This document shows positions 26,633-34,846 of a stretch of DNA of 64,000 bases, piece by piece. Within the stretch, counting starts at the first letter, position 1, and each line of letters begins with the position of its first letter. The position numbers and the translations under genes are program-made. The notes under the pieces were generated by a model. That model was given only the letters and a program-made list of their open reading frames with translations. It did no database searches and had not been told where the DNA came from. Source of the stretch: Zunongwangia mangrovi (GTDB lineage Bacteria > Bacteroidota > Bacteroidia > Flavobacteriales > Flavobacteriaceae); contig NZ_FOKV01000008.1 of NCBI RefSeq assembly GCF_900112105.1, forward strand, positions 1 through 64,000. Direction: 5' to 3'.

Positions 26633-27673
26633 ATGAATAAGAAAAATGTACAATATTCGATTCTCGAGTTGGCACATGTGTCTAAGGGAAATTCTTATAA
26701 AGAAACACTTAATAACTCTTTAGATCTAGCCAGGTTGGCAGAAGATAAAGGGTATCACAGGTTTTGGTTCGCAGAACATCACAATATGGAACATATTGGG
26801 AGTAGCGCTACCTCACTTTTGATAGGTTATATTGCAGATAATACCGAGAAAATTAGAGTAGGATCTGGCGGAATCATGCTTCCAAATCATTCGCCATTAG
26901 TGATCGCCGAACAGTTTGGAACTTTAGCCAATTTATATCCCGGGCGTATCGATCTTGGCTTAGGAAGAGCACCGGGAACAGATCCTAAAACTGCAAGAGC
27001 CATAAGATCTGATTTTATGCAGGCAGCGCAGTCTTTTCCTTCTGAAATTGAAAAAATAGAGCGATATTTTTCTGATGAAAATAAAACTTCAGATGTTCGA
27101 GCTGCTATTGCAGAAGGCGCCGATGTGCCTTTGTATATTTTAGGTTCTAGTACAGATAGTGCGCATTTAGCCGCCAAAAAAGGTTTGCCTTATGCTTTTG
27201 CCAGCCATTTTGCGACCAATCATTTGCATAACGCATTGCGAATTTATAGAGAAGAATTTACACCTTCAGAAGTTTTAGAGAAACCTTATAATCTTGCTGG
27301 TGTAAACGTAATTATTGCTGAAACTGATGAAAAAGCAGATGAATTATTCACCACTTTAATTCGTATGTTCCTAGGGATTTTAACCGGCGAAAGAGATGGT
27401 TTAAAACCACCAACGGCAATGACTTCAGAATTGCAAGGTGTTTTACATCATCCGCAAGTGCAGCAAATGCTTAAATATTCTTTTGTGGGAAGTAAAGAAA
27501 GTGTGAAAGCCCAGGCCAAAGAGTTTTTAGAAGAGACTGATGTAGATGAATTGATCGCGGTTTCAGCCATTTATGATGCCGAAGACCGTCAAAGATCTGT
27601 TGCTACTTTTGCTGAAATTATGCAGGAAATCAACAAGGAAAATACAGCGCTAGAAAAGCAAAATACGTTATAA
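26633..27673 (+). CDS. Luciferase-like flavin-dependent monooxygenase (LLM class)
   Basis: A 346-residue TIM-barrel flavoprotein of the bacterial luciferase-like family, YhbW/alkanal-monooxygenase branch. Typical blocks are YHRFWFAEHHNMEHIGSSAT near residues 41-60, IRVGSGGIMLPNHSPLVIAE and PGRIDLGLGRAPGTDP. Such enzymes use FMNH2 from a separate reductase; the substrate is unknown here. It follows the ArsR gene and is closed by a terminator. A role in oxidising a small organic molecule is all that can be said. Confidence 0.88.
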   Translation: MNKKNVQYSILELAHVSKGNSYKETLNNSLDLARLAEDKGYHRFWFAEHHNMEHIGSSATSLLIGYIADNTEKIRVGSGGIMLPNHSPLVIAEQFGTLANLYPGRIDLGLGRAPGTDPKTARAIRSDFMQAAQSFPSEIEKIERYFSDENKTSDVRAAIAEGADVPLYILGSSTDSAHLAAKKGLPYAFASHFATNHLHNALRIYREEFTPSEVLEKPYNLAGVNVIIAETDEKADELFTTLIRMFLGILTGERDGLKPPTAMTSELQGVLHHPQVQQMLKYSFVGSKESVKAQAKEFLEETDVDELIAVSAIYDAEDRQRSVATFAEIMQEINKENTALEKQNTL

Positions 27674-27693
27674 ATTTACCCTGAAATTATATA

Positions 27694-27734
27694 AAACTGA
27701 CTAACTTTTTTATTGAAGCTTAGTCAGTTTTTTT
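27694..27734 (+). terminator. Intrinsic terminator after the LLM gene
   Basis: AAACTGACTAA (27694-27704) pairs with TTAGTCAGTTT (27720-27730) over a 15-base loop and continues into T. Convergent position before the response regulator gene allows use in both directions. Confidence 0.75.
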
Positions 27735-27778
27735 GTTTTAGAGCTCATAAAAATTTAGCTTCAAATCTTAAAATATCG

Positions 27779-28174
27779 CTATTTGTTAAAGATGTATTTT
27801 TTCAGAATTTTCTCGGTAGGCTCAAATAAGATAGGTTTGCTTAAAAAATCATCGATTCCAGATAGTTTCCCTATTCTTCGCATATCGTCCATACTGTTTG
27901 CGCTTAAAGCAACGATAGGTACAGGCTTATTTTGAGCAATTTTCTTGATCTTTTTGCTGGCTTCATAACCATTTATTCCGGGAAGCTGTATGTCCATTAA
28001 AATAAGATCGAATTTAGCCGATTTTCGAAATATTTCGATGCTTTCTTCACCATCTTCCGCAGTAATAATCTCGGCTTTTGGGCATAATTTAGAGATAATG
28101 GTACGTATTAAGAATAGATTGACCAGATTATCATCTACAGCTAAAATTCTAATTGGTTTCTGGGATTTCATCAT
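27779..28174 (-). CDS. Single-domain response regulator (CheY-like receiver)
   Basis: A 131-residue receiver domain with nothing attached. The acidic pocket is Asp15-Asp16 in AVDDN, the phospho-acceptor is Asp61 in LILMDIQLPGINGY, and Ser91 (ALSANS) and Lys113 (LSKPI) complete the switch. Receivers of this kind often come from hybrid kinases or relay phosphate between proteins. No kinase is adjacent, so the partner must be elsewhere. It is a single gene, divergent from the bestrophin gene. Confidence 0.9.
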   Translation of the reverse strand: MMKSQKPIRILAVDDNLVNLFLIRTIISKLCPKAEIITAEDGEESIEIFRKSAKFDLILMDIQLPGINGYEASKKIKKIAQNKPVPIVALSANSMDDMRRIGKLSGIDDFLSKPILFEPTEKILKKYIFNK

Positions 28175-28331
28175 TAATACATTACTTACTAAATATACCT
28201 AAAAAGATCAAATCTTAAATAATTATGATCAAAAATTAAGAAGTAGAAGATAATCCGCATCTTCTTAAAAGTATTTCTATATTAATTAGAATAGTATTTA
28301 ATATTCGCTATTTTAGAATAAAATTTTTTAG

Positions 28332-29243
28332 ATGCTAATTTCAAATAAAGTCAGTATTTCCAGTGTGATCGAGGGATCCTGGACTTATTTTCTTATCGAT
28401 TTTTTTACCTGTAGTATTACCTTTGCGCTGTCTGAATATTTTAATATTATCAATATTCCTATTCCTGCTTTGTTACCTACCATTTTGGGTACTGCGCTGG
28501 CATTTTTTATTGGTTTTAATAATAACCAGGCTTACGATAGATGGTGGGAAGCCAGAAAGATCTGGGGCGGATTAGTAAATGACAGTAGAACCTGGGCGCG
28601 ACAATTATTATTTCTGAAAATTGATAAAACCGAATTTAATACTGAAGATAGAAGCTTTATTGAAGTGTTAATACGCAGGCATATTGGTTTTGTATATGCT
28701 TTAAATCGAGGACTACGAAAATCTAAAGATGTCGATTATCTTAATTTTTTAAGCGACGACGATTACGAATATTTGCGACAGGAATCGAACAAAGCCAATG
28801 CGGTTTTAAATTTGCAAACCAGGGATTTAAATATCTGGTATAAGAATGGTAAGATCGACGGCTTTCAGTTTATGCAATTAAACCAAATGCTTATCAATTT
28901 TTGTGATCACATGGGAAAATCTGAACGTATCGCAAATACCGTTTTTCCAACCACATATAATTATTATACTCGAATTTTCGTTTGGATCTTTATTATTTGC
29001 GCTACGCTGGTTACTGCTGAAACCATAGGGATTTGGTCTGTAGTTTTTGGTACTTTAATTGGTTATGTGTTTTTAACCATTCACAAGATTGGTGTTTCTT
29101 TGCTGAATCCTTTTGAAATGTTACCAACCGGTGTACCTCTAAATCTAATTTCACGTACTATTGAAATTAACCTGCTAGAAATGCTTAGAGATAAAGATAT
29201 CCCTGAACAAGTTAAAAGCGTAAACGACGAATATGTGCTATAG
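28332..29243 (+). CDS. Bestrophin-family (UPF0187) membrane channel
   Basis: A 303-residue inner-membrane protein with four hydrophobic segments (near residues 20-40, 45-65, 205-230 and 232-255). The family signature is visible in ALAFFIGFNNNQAYDRWWEARKIWG and VNDSRTWARQ, and in the late LLNPFEMLPTGVPLN. Bacterial bestrophins form pentameric ion channels. No regulatory partner is adjacent. The length matches the family. Confidence 0.88.
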   Translation: MLISNKVSISSVIEGSWTYFLIDFFTCSITFALSEYFNIINIPIPALLPTILGTALAFFIGFNNNQAYDRWWEARKIWGGLVNDSRTWARQLLFLKIDKTEFNTEDRSFIEVLIRRHIGFVYALNRGLRKSKDVDYLNFLSDDDYEYLRQESNKANAVLNLQTRDLNIWYKNGKIDGFQFMQLNQMLINFCDHMGKSERIANTVFPTTYNYYTRIFVWIFIICATLVTAETIGIWSVVFGTLIGYVFLTIHKIGVSLLNPFEMLPTGVPLNLISRTIEINLLEMLRDKDIPEQVKSVNDEYVL

Positions 29244-29274
29244 CAAAGCGCTGCTGAATTACCGAATTTCAAAT

Positions 29275-29628
29275 TTAATCTGGAATAACAAAAGCCTGTA
29301 ACTCGGCTAATTTCTTATTTTCGAAACGCCAGATATCGCAATAAGAATATTGTGATGCTTTGCCATCTTTATCAGTTAGGGTGATCTTTCCTATTGCGGT
29401 AACATAATCAGCTTCAGCAATAAGATTTTTCACATCAAATTTTGGTGGTACTGCATATTCTACCTGCATCCATTTTCGAATTGTTTCTTTTCCTTCAAGT
29501 ACCTGATCACCAACAAATGTCCATTTCGAATCTTCTGTACAATAGTTTAAAAAACCTTCATGATCGCCATTACTAATGGCTTCATTTGCTTTTAATAAGA
29601 TTTCTTTGTTATCCTTCATCATTTTCAA
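29275..29628 (-). CDS. NTF2/SnoaL-like protein
   Basis: A 117-residue protein with the cone-shaped NTF2-like fold: an N-terminal helix (LLKANEAISNGDHEGFLNYC), TEDSKWTFVGD, KETIRKWM and a last strand pair with SYCDIWRFENKKLAEL. Members include ketosteroid-isomerase-like enzymes and ligand-binding proteins. Sequence alone gives no substrate. It converges on the bestrophin gene with a 31-base gap and no terminator that I can see. Confidence 0.75.
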   Translation of the reverse strand: MKMMKDNKEILLKANEAISNGDHEGFLNYCTEDSKWTFVGDQVLEGKETIRKWMQVEYAVPPKFDVKNLIAEADYVTAIGKITLTDKDGKASQYSYCDIWRFENKKLAELQAFVIPD

Positions 29629-29723
29629 TTCTATTGTGTGAATAATTTAGTCGGTTGCGATCTAAGAAGGTTACAAATTGATTTTTCAATAGTTAGGATA
29701 GAGAGATCACTTCAGAATAAAAC

Positions 29724-29751
29724 AAAAAAAGGCTGGTTAAAAAACCAGCCT
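29724..29751 (-). terminator. Intrinsic terminator of the phi-hps operon
   Basis: On the minus strand AGGCTGGTT (29751-29743) pairs with AACCAGCCT (29738-29730) over a 4-base loop and runs into seven T. It is about 40 bases after the synthase stop. Confidence 0.85.
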
Positions 29752-29790
29752 AACAACAAATCTAAATTTTGAATAATCTATATTAAAAGA

Positions 29791-30417
29791 TTAGCTTAAA
29801 GCTTCTTTTAATTCTTTTGCAGCAGCTGCTGGATCTTCAGCTCCGTAGATCGCTCCACCAGCTACAGCCACAACAGCTCCAGATTCTTTTACTTTTGCGA
29901 TGCTGTTTTTGTTTACACCACCAGCGATAGAAACAGGAACACCTGCTCTAGATGCTTCTTCGATCAATACGTCGATAGAGTATCCTGGTTTTGCCTGCTC
30001 ATCTAAACCTGCATGTAATTCTACAAATTCTACACCTAGTTTAGAAACTTCCTGAGCTCGCTTTACACGATCTTGTACACCAATAGTATCTACAACTACC
30101 GCTCTGTCATATTTTTTAGCAGCTTCTACAGCACCAATAATTGTTGCATCGTCGATAGATCCTAAGATTGTAATGTAATCTGCTCCTGCTTTAAAAGCCA
30201 TTTCTGCCTCTAATCCACCTGCATCTGCAGTTTTAAAGTCAGCAAAAACTTTTTTATCAGGAAAAGCTTCTTTCATTGCAGTGATCGCGCTAAGTCCTTC
30301 ACTTTTAATAAGCGGAGTTCCTAACTCAATAATATCGATATAAGGAGCTACTTTGGTAGCTAGAGCTATTGCGTCTTCTGTGTTTAGTAGGTCGATTGCT
30401 ACTTGTAATTTAGTCAT
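29791..30417 (-). CDS. hps: 3-hexulose-6-phosphate synthase
   Basis: Condenses formaldehyde with ribulose-5-phosphate to 3-hexulose-6-phosphate, the entry reaction of the ribulose monophosphate pathway; run backwards it makes ribulose-5-phosphate. The 208-residue TIM barrel has LQVAIDLLNTEDAI, IIELGTPLIKSEG, the orotidine-decarboxylase-superfamily motif DxKxxD (Asp60, Lys62, Asp65 in FADFKTADAGG), and VSIAGGVNKNSI with AVAGGAIYGAEDP for phosphate binding. Family length is exact. The adjacent isomerase removes doubt between this and the related ulosonate decarboxylases. It is the second gene of a two-gene minus-strand operon with a clean terminator. Confidence 0.92.
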   Translation of the reverse strand: MTKLQVAIDLLNTEDAIALATKVAPYIDIIELGTPLIKSEGLSAITAMKEAFPDKKVFADFKTADAGGLEAEMAFKAGADYITILGSIDDATIIGAVEAAKKYDRAVVVDTIGVQDRVKRAQEVSKLGVEFVELHAGLDEQAKPGYSIDVLIEEASRAGVPVSIAGGVNKNSIAKVKESGAVVAVAGGAIYGAEDPAAAAKELKEALS

Positions 30418-30458
30418 AATCCTCTATGTTTAATTTATATTCTTCTGTTTATTAATTT

Positions 30459-31043
30459 TTACTCCATGTTAGCATGCATTTCCCATAATTGCTCGGAGCT
30501 ATTATCAGATTGCTTCCATAGATACTGGATAAGCGCATCGAATAGAAATAAGAATCCCTGTTCGAAAAGACTCCCGGCATATTGCTGGGAAATAGAATTT
30601 CCATGTTCTTGTTTTCCTGCAGCAGGAATTATAATTGTATGATCAGCTAACTCTGCTAGTGGCGATGATGGGTTTGTTGTAAAGCCCACAATTTTCGCCT
30701 CATTTTTATGAGCTGTTTCTGCAGCGTTTACGATCGATTTTGTGGTGCCAGAACCAGAAACTGCAATTAATAAGTCATTTTTACCAATTGCCGGTGTGGT
30801 TGTTTCTCCTACCACATGCACCTGGTATCCCAAATGCATTAAACGCATAGTTGCTGCTTTTACCATAAAACCGGTTCTACCTGCACCGATCAAAAAGATC
30901 TGTTTAGCATTCTTTAAAGGTTCTTCGATATTTTTAATGTTTTCGAAGTCTAAAGAATGATATAGGTTTACATGCTCATTTATAATAATATCGTATGCTG
31001 TTTGAATGCTGATGTTCGAATTGTTTTCGCTTCCGTTATCCAT
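30459..31043 (-). CDS. phi: 6-phospho-3-hexuloisomerase
   Basis: Converts 3-hexulose-6-phosphate to fructose-6-phosphate. It is a single SIS domain of 194 residues: IFLIGAGRTGFMVKAATMRL at the phosphosugar site, then LLIAVSGSGTTKSIVNAA and KIVGFTTNPSSPLAELAD, with a C-terminal helical tail around QEHGNSISQQYAGSLFEQG that is typical of PHI. It lies 41 bases before the synthase gene and is transcribed with it from a predicted promoter (TAATTTTG, 31091-31084). An AraC-type regulator gene is divergent, 189 bases away. Confidence 0.92.
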   Translation of the reverse strand: MDNGSENNSNISIQTAYDIIINEHVNLYHSLDFENIKNIEEPLKNAKQIFLIGAGRTGFMVKAATMRLMHLGYQVHVVGETTTPAIGKNDLLIAVSGSGTTKSIVNAAETAHKNEAKIVGFTTNPSSPLAELADHTIIIPAAGKQEHGNSISQQYAGSLFEQGFLFLFDALIQYLWKQSDNSSEQLWEMHANME

Positions 31044-31083
31044 AGCTAATCGTCTTTTAATTATTCCCGTTTTCTAGGAGGGA

Positions 31084-31192
31084 CAAAATTAGCAGGCATT
31101 CCTGCGCAAATTTGTACACGATTTGGTAGATGTGTGGTACAATTTGCCTAAGGATGAAAAATGTTAGGTGAAATTAGCTAGTTTTGTGGTAC
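31084..31192. promoter_or_regulatory. Divergent control region of phi-hps and the AraC-type gene
   Basis: Minus strand: TAATTTTG (31091-31084) matches the TAnnTTTG box for phi-hps, about 40 bases before its ATG, with the palindrome GCAGG-CATT-CCTGC (31092-31105) just upstream of it. Plus strand: TAGTTTTG (31179-31186) suits the regulator gene. The 8-mer TGTGGTAC occurs at 31133-31140 and 31185-31192, 52 bases apart. The first copy also forms an inverted pair with TTTGTAC at 31111-31117. These are candidate AraC-protein sites. Confidence 0.5.
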
Positions 31193-31232
31193 TTTTTGGA
31201 AAGACCCATTTTTTCAGCAAAAAAAAGAGAGC

Positions 31233-32075
31233 ATGCTAAGTAATAAGGTTTTATATATTCGTGATTTGATCGATTGTCCTCCTTCTTATCTGGACGATCC
31301 TGGTAGGAGAGAGTTTTTTGAAATTGTATGGCTTAAAGATGAAAAGGCATTGCACGTGCCGCAGCATTCTTTCCAGACCTTGCAGGGAGACTGGATCTAT
31401 CTTATTCCGCCGTATCGAGTGCACCAATTAAATAAAGCCGGAAAGAAAGGTGTTTTACTTTCTTTTAAAAGAGAATTGTTAGAAGACGATCTTAAAGAAT
31501 TTTTACTGGATGTCTTCAGAATGTTTAATATCCAGGGAGAATTTTCTTGCTTGCAGGTAACCGAGCAAAGTTCTAAAGGTCTAAACTCGATCTACAATTT
31601 ACTTTCAGAAGAATATCAAAAAGAGGAGATGAATCTTTTAATGATCAAAGCGCTGCTGAAGGTTTTCCTACTGCAGCTTATTCAGTTAAAAGAACAACAT
31701 TTTACCCAGCATGATATTAACGAAAAGCGTATTTATGAATTTATGCTTTTGCTGGAAAGTCATTATCTGGAAGAACGTGATACTGGTTTTTATGCAGAGC
31801 AATTGGGCATTAGCGCAAAACGATTAAACCAAATCCTAAAGGAGAAATTGGATAAAACAGGACTTCAATTAATTCATGATCGATTGATTCTTGAAGCAAA
31901 ACGCCAGATCATTCATAGTGAAAATACGATCAAAGAGATCTCTTTCAATTTAAAATTTAAAGATCGTTCGTACTTCAGCAGATTTTTTAAGCAACATTCT
32001 GGGATGACGCCGCAGGAATTTCAGGAAAGCGTTAAGCGCCATGTTATTCAGCATGAAAATACTTTAATAAGTTAA
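31233..32075 (+). CDS. AraC-family transcriptional regulator
   Basis: A 280-residue activator type with an N-terminal cupin-like sensing domain (about 10-110: FFEIVWLKDE, QGDWIYLIPPYRVHQL) and a C-terminal pair of helix-turn-helix units (about 185-275: GFYAEQLGISAKRLNQILKE and IKEISFNLKFKDRSYFSRF, then FKQHSGMTPQEFQ). It is divergent from the phi-hps operon and is the obvious candidate to control it. The inducer is unknown; formaldehyde or a sugar phosphate would make sense. The length is normal. Confidence 0.88.
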   Translation: MLSNKVLYIRDLIDCPPSYLDDPGRREFFEIVWLKDEKALHVPQHSFQTLQGDWIYLIPPYRVHQLNKAGKKGVLLSFKRELLEDDLKEFLLDVFRMFNIQGEFSCLQVTEQSSKGLNSIYNLLSEEYQKEEMNLLMIKALLKVFLLQLIQLKEQHFTQHDINEKRIYEFMLLLESHYLEERDTGFYAEQLGISAKRLNQILKEKLDKTGLQLIHDRLILEAKRQIIHSENTIKEISFNLKFKDRSYFSRFFKQHSGMTPQEFQESVKRHVIQHENTLIS

Positions 32076-32209
32076 AAGTTTAATGCTTTAAACATGACAT
32101 CAGTTTATTAAAATATTGATGAAATGTAAATAAATTGTTTCTTTAATGCTATTTGAATGTTAAGAAGTTAGAATTCTTTATTTTTGAACCCATACTTTAA
32201 AAATTGCTT

Positions 32210-33433
32210 ATGAAGTGTGGTGTACCTTATTTATTAAGGCTTTTACTACTTAGTTTTGGTTTTTGTCTTTCGTTTAACGCAGTTTATTCTCAATCGACTG
32301 AAGAAAGTAGTGATTCCGCTTTTCAGGACTGGCGTTTTAAATACGGCAACAATGGATTTGAATTTAGATCTGGGGATAACAATTATCTACTGCAAATCCA
32401 GAGTAGACTTCAGTTTCGGTTTGCCACACCAAGCGATCGCGATCCCTACACATTCAATGATTTTAACGACAATAGCAAAAACGTTTTTAAAGTAAACAGG
32501 TCTCGTTTAAAAGTTGGTGGTCATGCATATAAACCCTGGTTAAAATATTATTGGGAATACGATCTTGGGCAGTCAAATCTTTTAGATTTTAGGATTATGA
32601 TCGAGCGCTGGGAATGGTTAAATTTAAAAGTAGGGCAGTGGAAGTTAGAATTCTCCAGGGAACGAAGAATTAGTAGCGGTGCGCAGCAAACGGTAGATCG
32701 CTCGATCTTAAATCGGTCTTTTACGGTAGACAGGCAACAGGGTATAGAACTATACGGGAGATTAAGAACCAGAGGAGCCTTAGATTTTAATTATTGGGTA
32801 GGCGTATTTACGGGGAACGGTCGTGGATCTAGAGAAAACGATGACGGTAATCTTATGTATTTTGGGCGTTTACAATGGAACATGTTTGGCGAAAATTTAG
32901 GATTTAAAAGTAGCGATCTTAGTATCCATCAAAAACCAGCAGCTATAATTGCGTTAGCCGGAGTAACAAATCGGAGTCCGTATACTCGATTTTCGTCTTC
33001 TGGAGGAGGTTTTTTAGAAACTTTTGAAGAATTAAATCCAGGGCAGTATCGTATAAATCAGGCCAATTTAGAAACTGCATTTGTTTACAAAGGTTTTAGT
33101 TGGCAATCTGAACTACACTTAAAAAACATCGATGATCGTGTAAATGCCCAGGAAACTACATTGAACGGTTTTTACTTTCAGGCAGGATATTTGGCACATC
33201 AATCTATCTCGTGGTGGCCAAAACCTTTAGAAATTGCAGCCCGATACGCCAATTATACGCCTAATACAAATCTTGATTCGAATTTAGATGAATTAACGCT
33301 CGCTTTTAACTGGTTCTTTAAAGGGCATCGAAACAAATTAACGATGGAAGTTTCTGAATTCGATCTTGAAACCGAAGATATGGGAATAAAAGATGAGTTT
33401 AGATTTAGAATTCAATGGGATATTTCGATTTAA
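32210..33433 (+). CDS. OprP/OprO-type outer-membrane porin
   Basis: A 407-residue exported barrel protein. I place the start at the ATG at 32210 (MKCGVPYLLRLLLL) rather than the TTG two codons upstream, because it heads a normal signal peptide ending AVYSQ. The mature chain opens FQDWRFKYGNNGFEFRSGD, then alternates short beta strands (LLQIQSRLQFRFAT, RLKVGGHAYKPWLKYYWEYD, IELYGRLRTRGALDF) and ends FRIQWDISI, as in the phosphate-selective porin O/P family. In Bacteroidota these proteins are not necessarily phosphate-specific. It stands alone after the AraC gene and has no terminator that I can see. Confidence 0.82.
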   Translation: MKCGVPYLLRLLLLSFGFCLSFNAVYSQSTEESSDSAFQDWRFKYGNNGFEFRSGDNNYLLQIQSRLQFRFATPSDRDPYTFNDFNDNSKNVFKVNRSRLKVGGHAYKPWLKYYWEYDLGQSNLLDFRIMIERWEWLNLKVGQWKLEFSRERRISSGAQQTVDRSILNRSFTVDRQQGIELYGRLRTRGALDFNYWVGVFTGNGRGSRENDDGNLMYFGRLQWNMFGENLGFKSSDLSIHQKPAAIIALAGVTNRSPYTRFSSSGGGFLETFEELNPGQYRINQANLETAFVYKGFSWQSELHLKNIDDRVNAQETTLNGFYFQAGYLAHQSISWWPKPLEIAARYANYTPNTNLDSNLDELTLAFNWFFKGHRNKLTMEVSEFDLETEDMGIKDEFRFRIQWDISI

Positions 33434-33562
33434 ATTTACCAAAATAGCTTCTGAATATGCTAAAATTGGGCATTTTGGACGGGAATTTTTTAAGAAATGT
33501 CTTTTTAAGTGGAATATTATTTTATTTTCGCCTGTCTAATTAATCTTTTAAATAAAAACAAT

Positions 33563-33739
33563 ATGAAAGAATTGGTAGAAAATATCAATGAGACATTTGA
33601 AGCTTTTAAAACTGATGCTGAAGCGCAGTTAGAATCTGGGAACAAAGCAGCTGGAACACGTGCAAGAAAATCTTCTCTAGCTTTAGAAAAGCTTTTGAAA
33701 GAATTCCGTAAAGAATCTATCGCAGCTTCTAAAAAATAA
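33563..33739 (+). CDS. Histone H1-like DNA-associated protein
   Basis: A 58-residue, helix-rich, lysine-rich protein (MKELVENINETFEAFKTDAE at the N-terminus, RARKSSLALEKLLKEFRKES at the C-terminus) of the Hc1-like histone H1 family that is widespread in Bacteroidota. The frame extends upstream to 33509, but the added residues (FIFACLINLLNKNN) do not belong to the family, and the ATG at 33563 follows an A-rich AATAAAAACAAT leader, so I take the short form. It probably binds DNA without sequence preference. A strong terminator follows directly, as expected for an abundant single-gene message. Confidence 0.85.
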   Translation: MKELVENINETFEAFKTDAEAQLESGNKAAGTRARKSSLALEKLLKEFRKESIAASKK

Positions 33740-33742
33740 AAC

Positions 33743-33772
33743 AAAAGCCTCTCGATTCGAGAGGCTTTTTTT
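33743..33772 (+). terminator. Intrinsic terminator of the histone-like gene
   Basis: AAAAGCCTCTC pairs with GAGAGGCTTTT over a GATTC loop and continues into T. It begins four bases after the stop codon. Confidence 0.9.
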
Positions 33773-33825
33773 CTTTACTTCTTTTGCTAAGATTATAAGT
33801 TTCTACGAACTTTTTTATAGATCAT

Positions 33826-34374
33826 CTACTGCAAACTTTTAATGATCTTAAGTTCCTTTCTTACCTGAAAACCAATAAGCGTCGCCAGAGCGATAAAAGT
33901 AAGTATAGCGCTAATTAAAATATAGGTGTAAAATCCGCTAGAAAGTTGCTCTTTAAAAATGGGAAGCAATAATACAAACCCAAAAATATAAGTAGCGAAC
34001 AATAAGGGTGTCCATAAATAATGGATAATTTTCCTAGCCTTGTAATAATGTACCAGTTGTTCGTTTAAGGCCAGCATACTTTGATGAAGCTTAAAGCTTT
34101 CCTTTTTTAAACCGCTTGCATACTCGATGATAATTCTAATACATAAACAACCAATCATTAGTCCTAAACCCCAAAAAGCTCGAGTATTTTTATAAGCTGA
34201 CACATAGACAAAAAAAGAAATTAAGATAAGCACTGTGATTCCTAAAACTACTTTTGTAATAGTTTGTTTGCGTTTTAAGCCCTGCGATTTTTCTATGATT
34301 TTATGGATATTGTGATTCGCAGCAGGCGTTTTATGCTGCTGCCATTGATTTTTTATATTCTGAAAATCATTCAT
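33826..34374 (-). CDS. Four-helix membrane protein of an ECF-sigma operon, possible sigma regulator
   Basis: I do not recognise a named family. The 182-residue protein has a soluble N-terminus of about 38 residues (FQNIKNQWQQHKTPAA), then four predicted membrane helices (near 40-58, 66-85, 118-138 and 148-168) and a short charged tail. Its start overlaps the end of the ECF sigma gene by 8 bases, so the two are translationally coupled. A short cytoplasmic segment before membrane helices is the usual plan of anti-sigma factors; I infer that role from position only. Confidence 0.65.
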   Translation of the reverse strand: MNDFQNIKNQWQQHKTPAANHNIHKIIEKSQGLKRKQTITKVVLGITVLILISFFVYVSAYKNTRAFWGLGLMIGCLCIRIIIEYASGLKKESFKLHQSMLALNEQLVHYYKARKIIHYLWTPLLFATYIFGFVLLLPIFKEQLSSGFYTYILISAILTFIALATLIGFQVRKELKIIKSLQ

Positions 34375-34846
34375 TTTTTACACATTTTGAAAGTTGGTCT
34401 TTAATTCTATGAATCCTGGTTCGTACTGCAGAATGATTGATTCCAATAACTTCAGCAATTTCCTTTTGGGGTAAACCTTCCAGTTCTAATAAGATGATCG
34501 ATTTATTTTCTACGGAAAGTTTATCGATACAACGATACATACTGGCAAATTGATTTTCGATTTCCGTATCTTCTGAAGTTTCATCGCTCGCAATTTCGAT
34601 CTTTAGCTTTTTGTTCTTTTTCTTACGTAGTTCCTGTAAACAGGTATTTACCGTAATTCGATAGATCCAGGTCGAAATATTGGATTCTCCCCTAAAATCT
34701 TCCAAATACTGCCAAACTTTAATAAAAACCTCTTGCGCCATATCCTGAGCCAAAGCCTCATTTCCGCTAAGATATCCAAGGCATAGCCGAATCACTTTTG
34801 GATAATTTTCATCATAAATTTTATGAAATTTCAGCTTCTTACTCAT
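34367..34846 (-). CDS. ECF-type RNA polymerase sigma factor
   Basis: A 159-residue sigma-70 family factor. Region 2 is LAQDMAQEVFIKVWQYL followed by NISTWIYRITVNTCL; region 4 is LEGLPQKEIAEVIGINHSAV with RTRIHRIKDQL. There is no extra domain. It lies between the hydrolase gene (overlap 8 bases) and the four-helix membrane protein (overlap 8 bases), so all three genes form one unit. Its target promoters are unknown. Confidence 0.92.
   Translation of the reverse strand: MSKKLKFHKIYDENYPKVIRLCLGYLSGNEALAQDMAQEVFIKVWQYLEDFRGESNISTWIYRITVNTCLQELRKKKNKKLKIEIASDETSEDTEIENQFASMYRCIDKLSVENKSIILLELEGLPQKEIAEVIGINHSAVRTRIHRIKDQLSKCVKNE

Noticed and set aside
33509-33562. Upstream extension of the histone-H1-like protein
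   Set aside because: The additional hydrophobic residues do not occur in the family, and an A-rich leader precedes the internal ATG.
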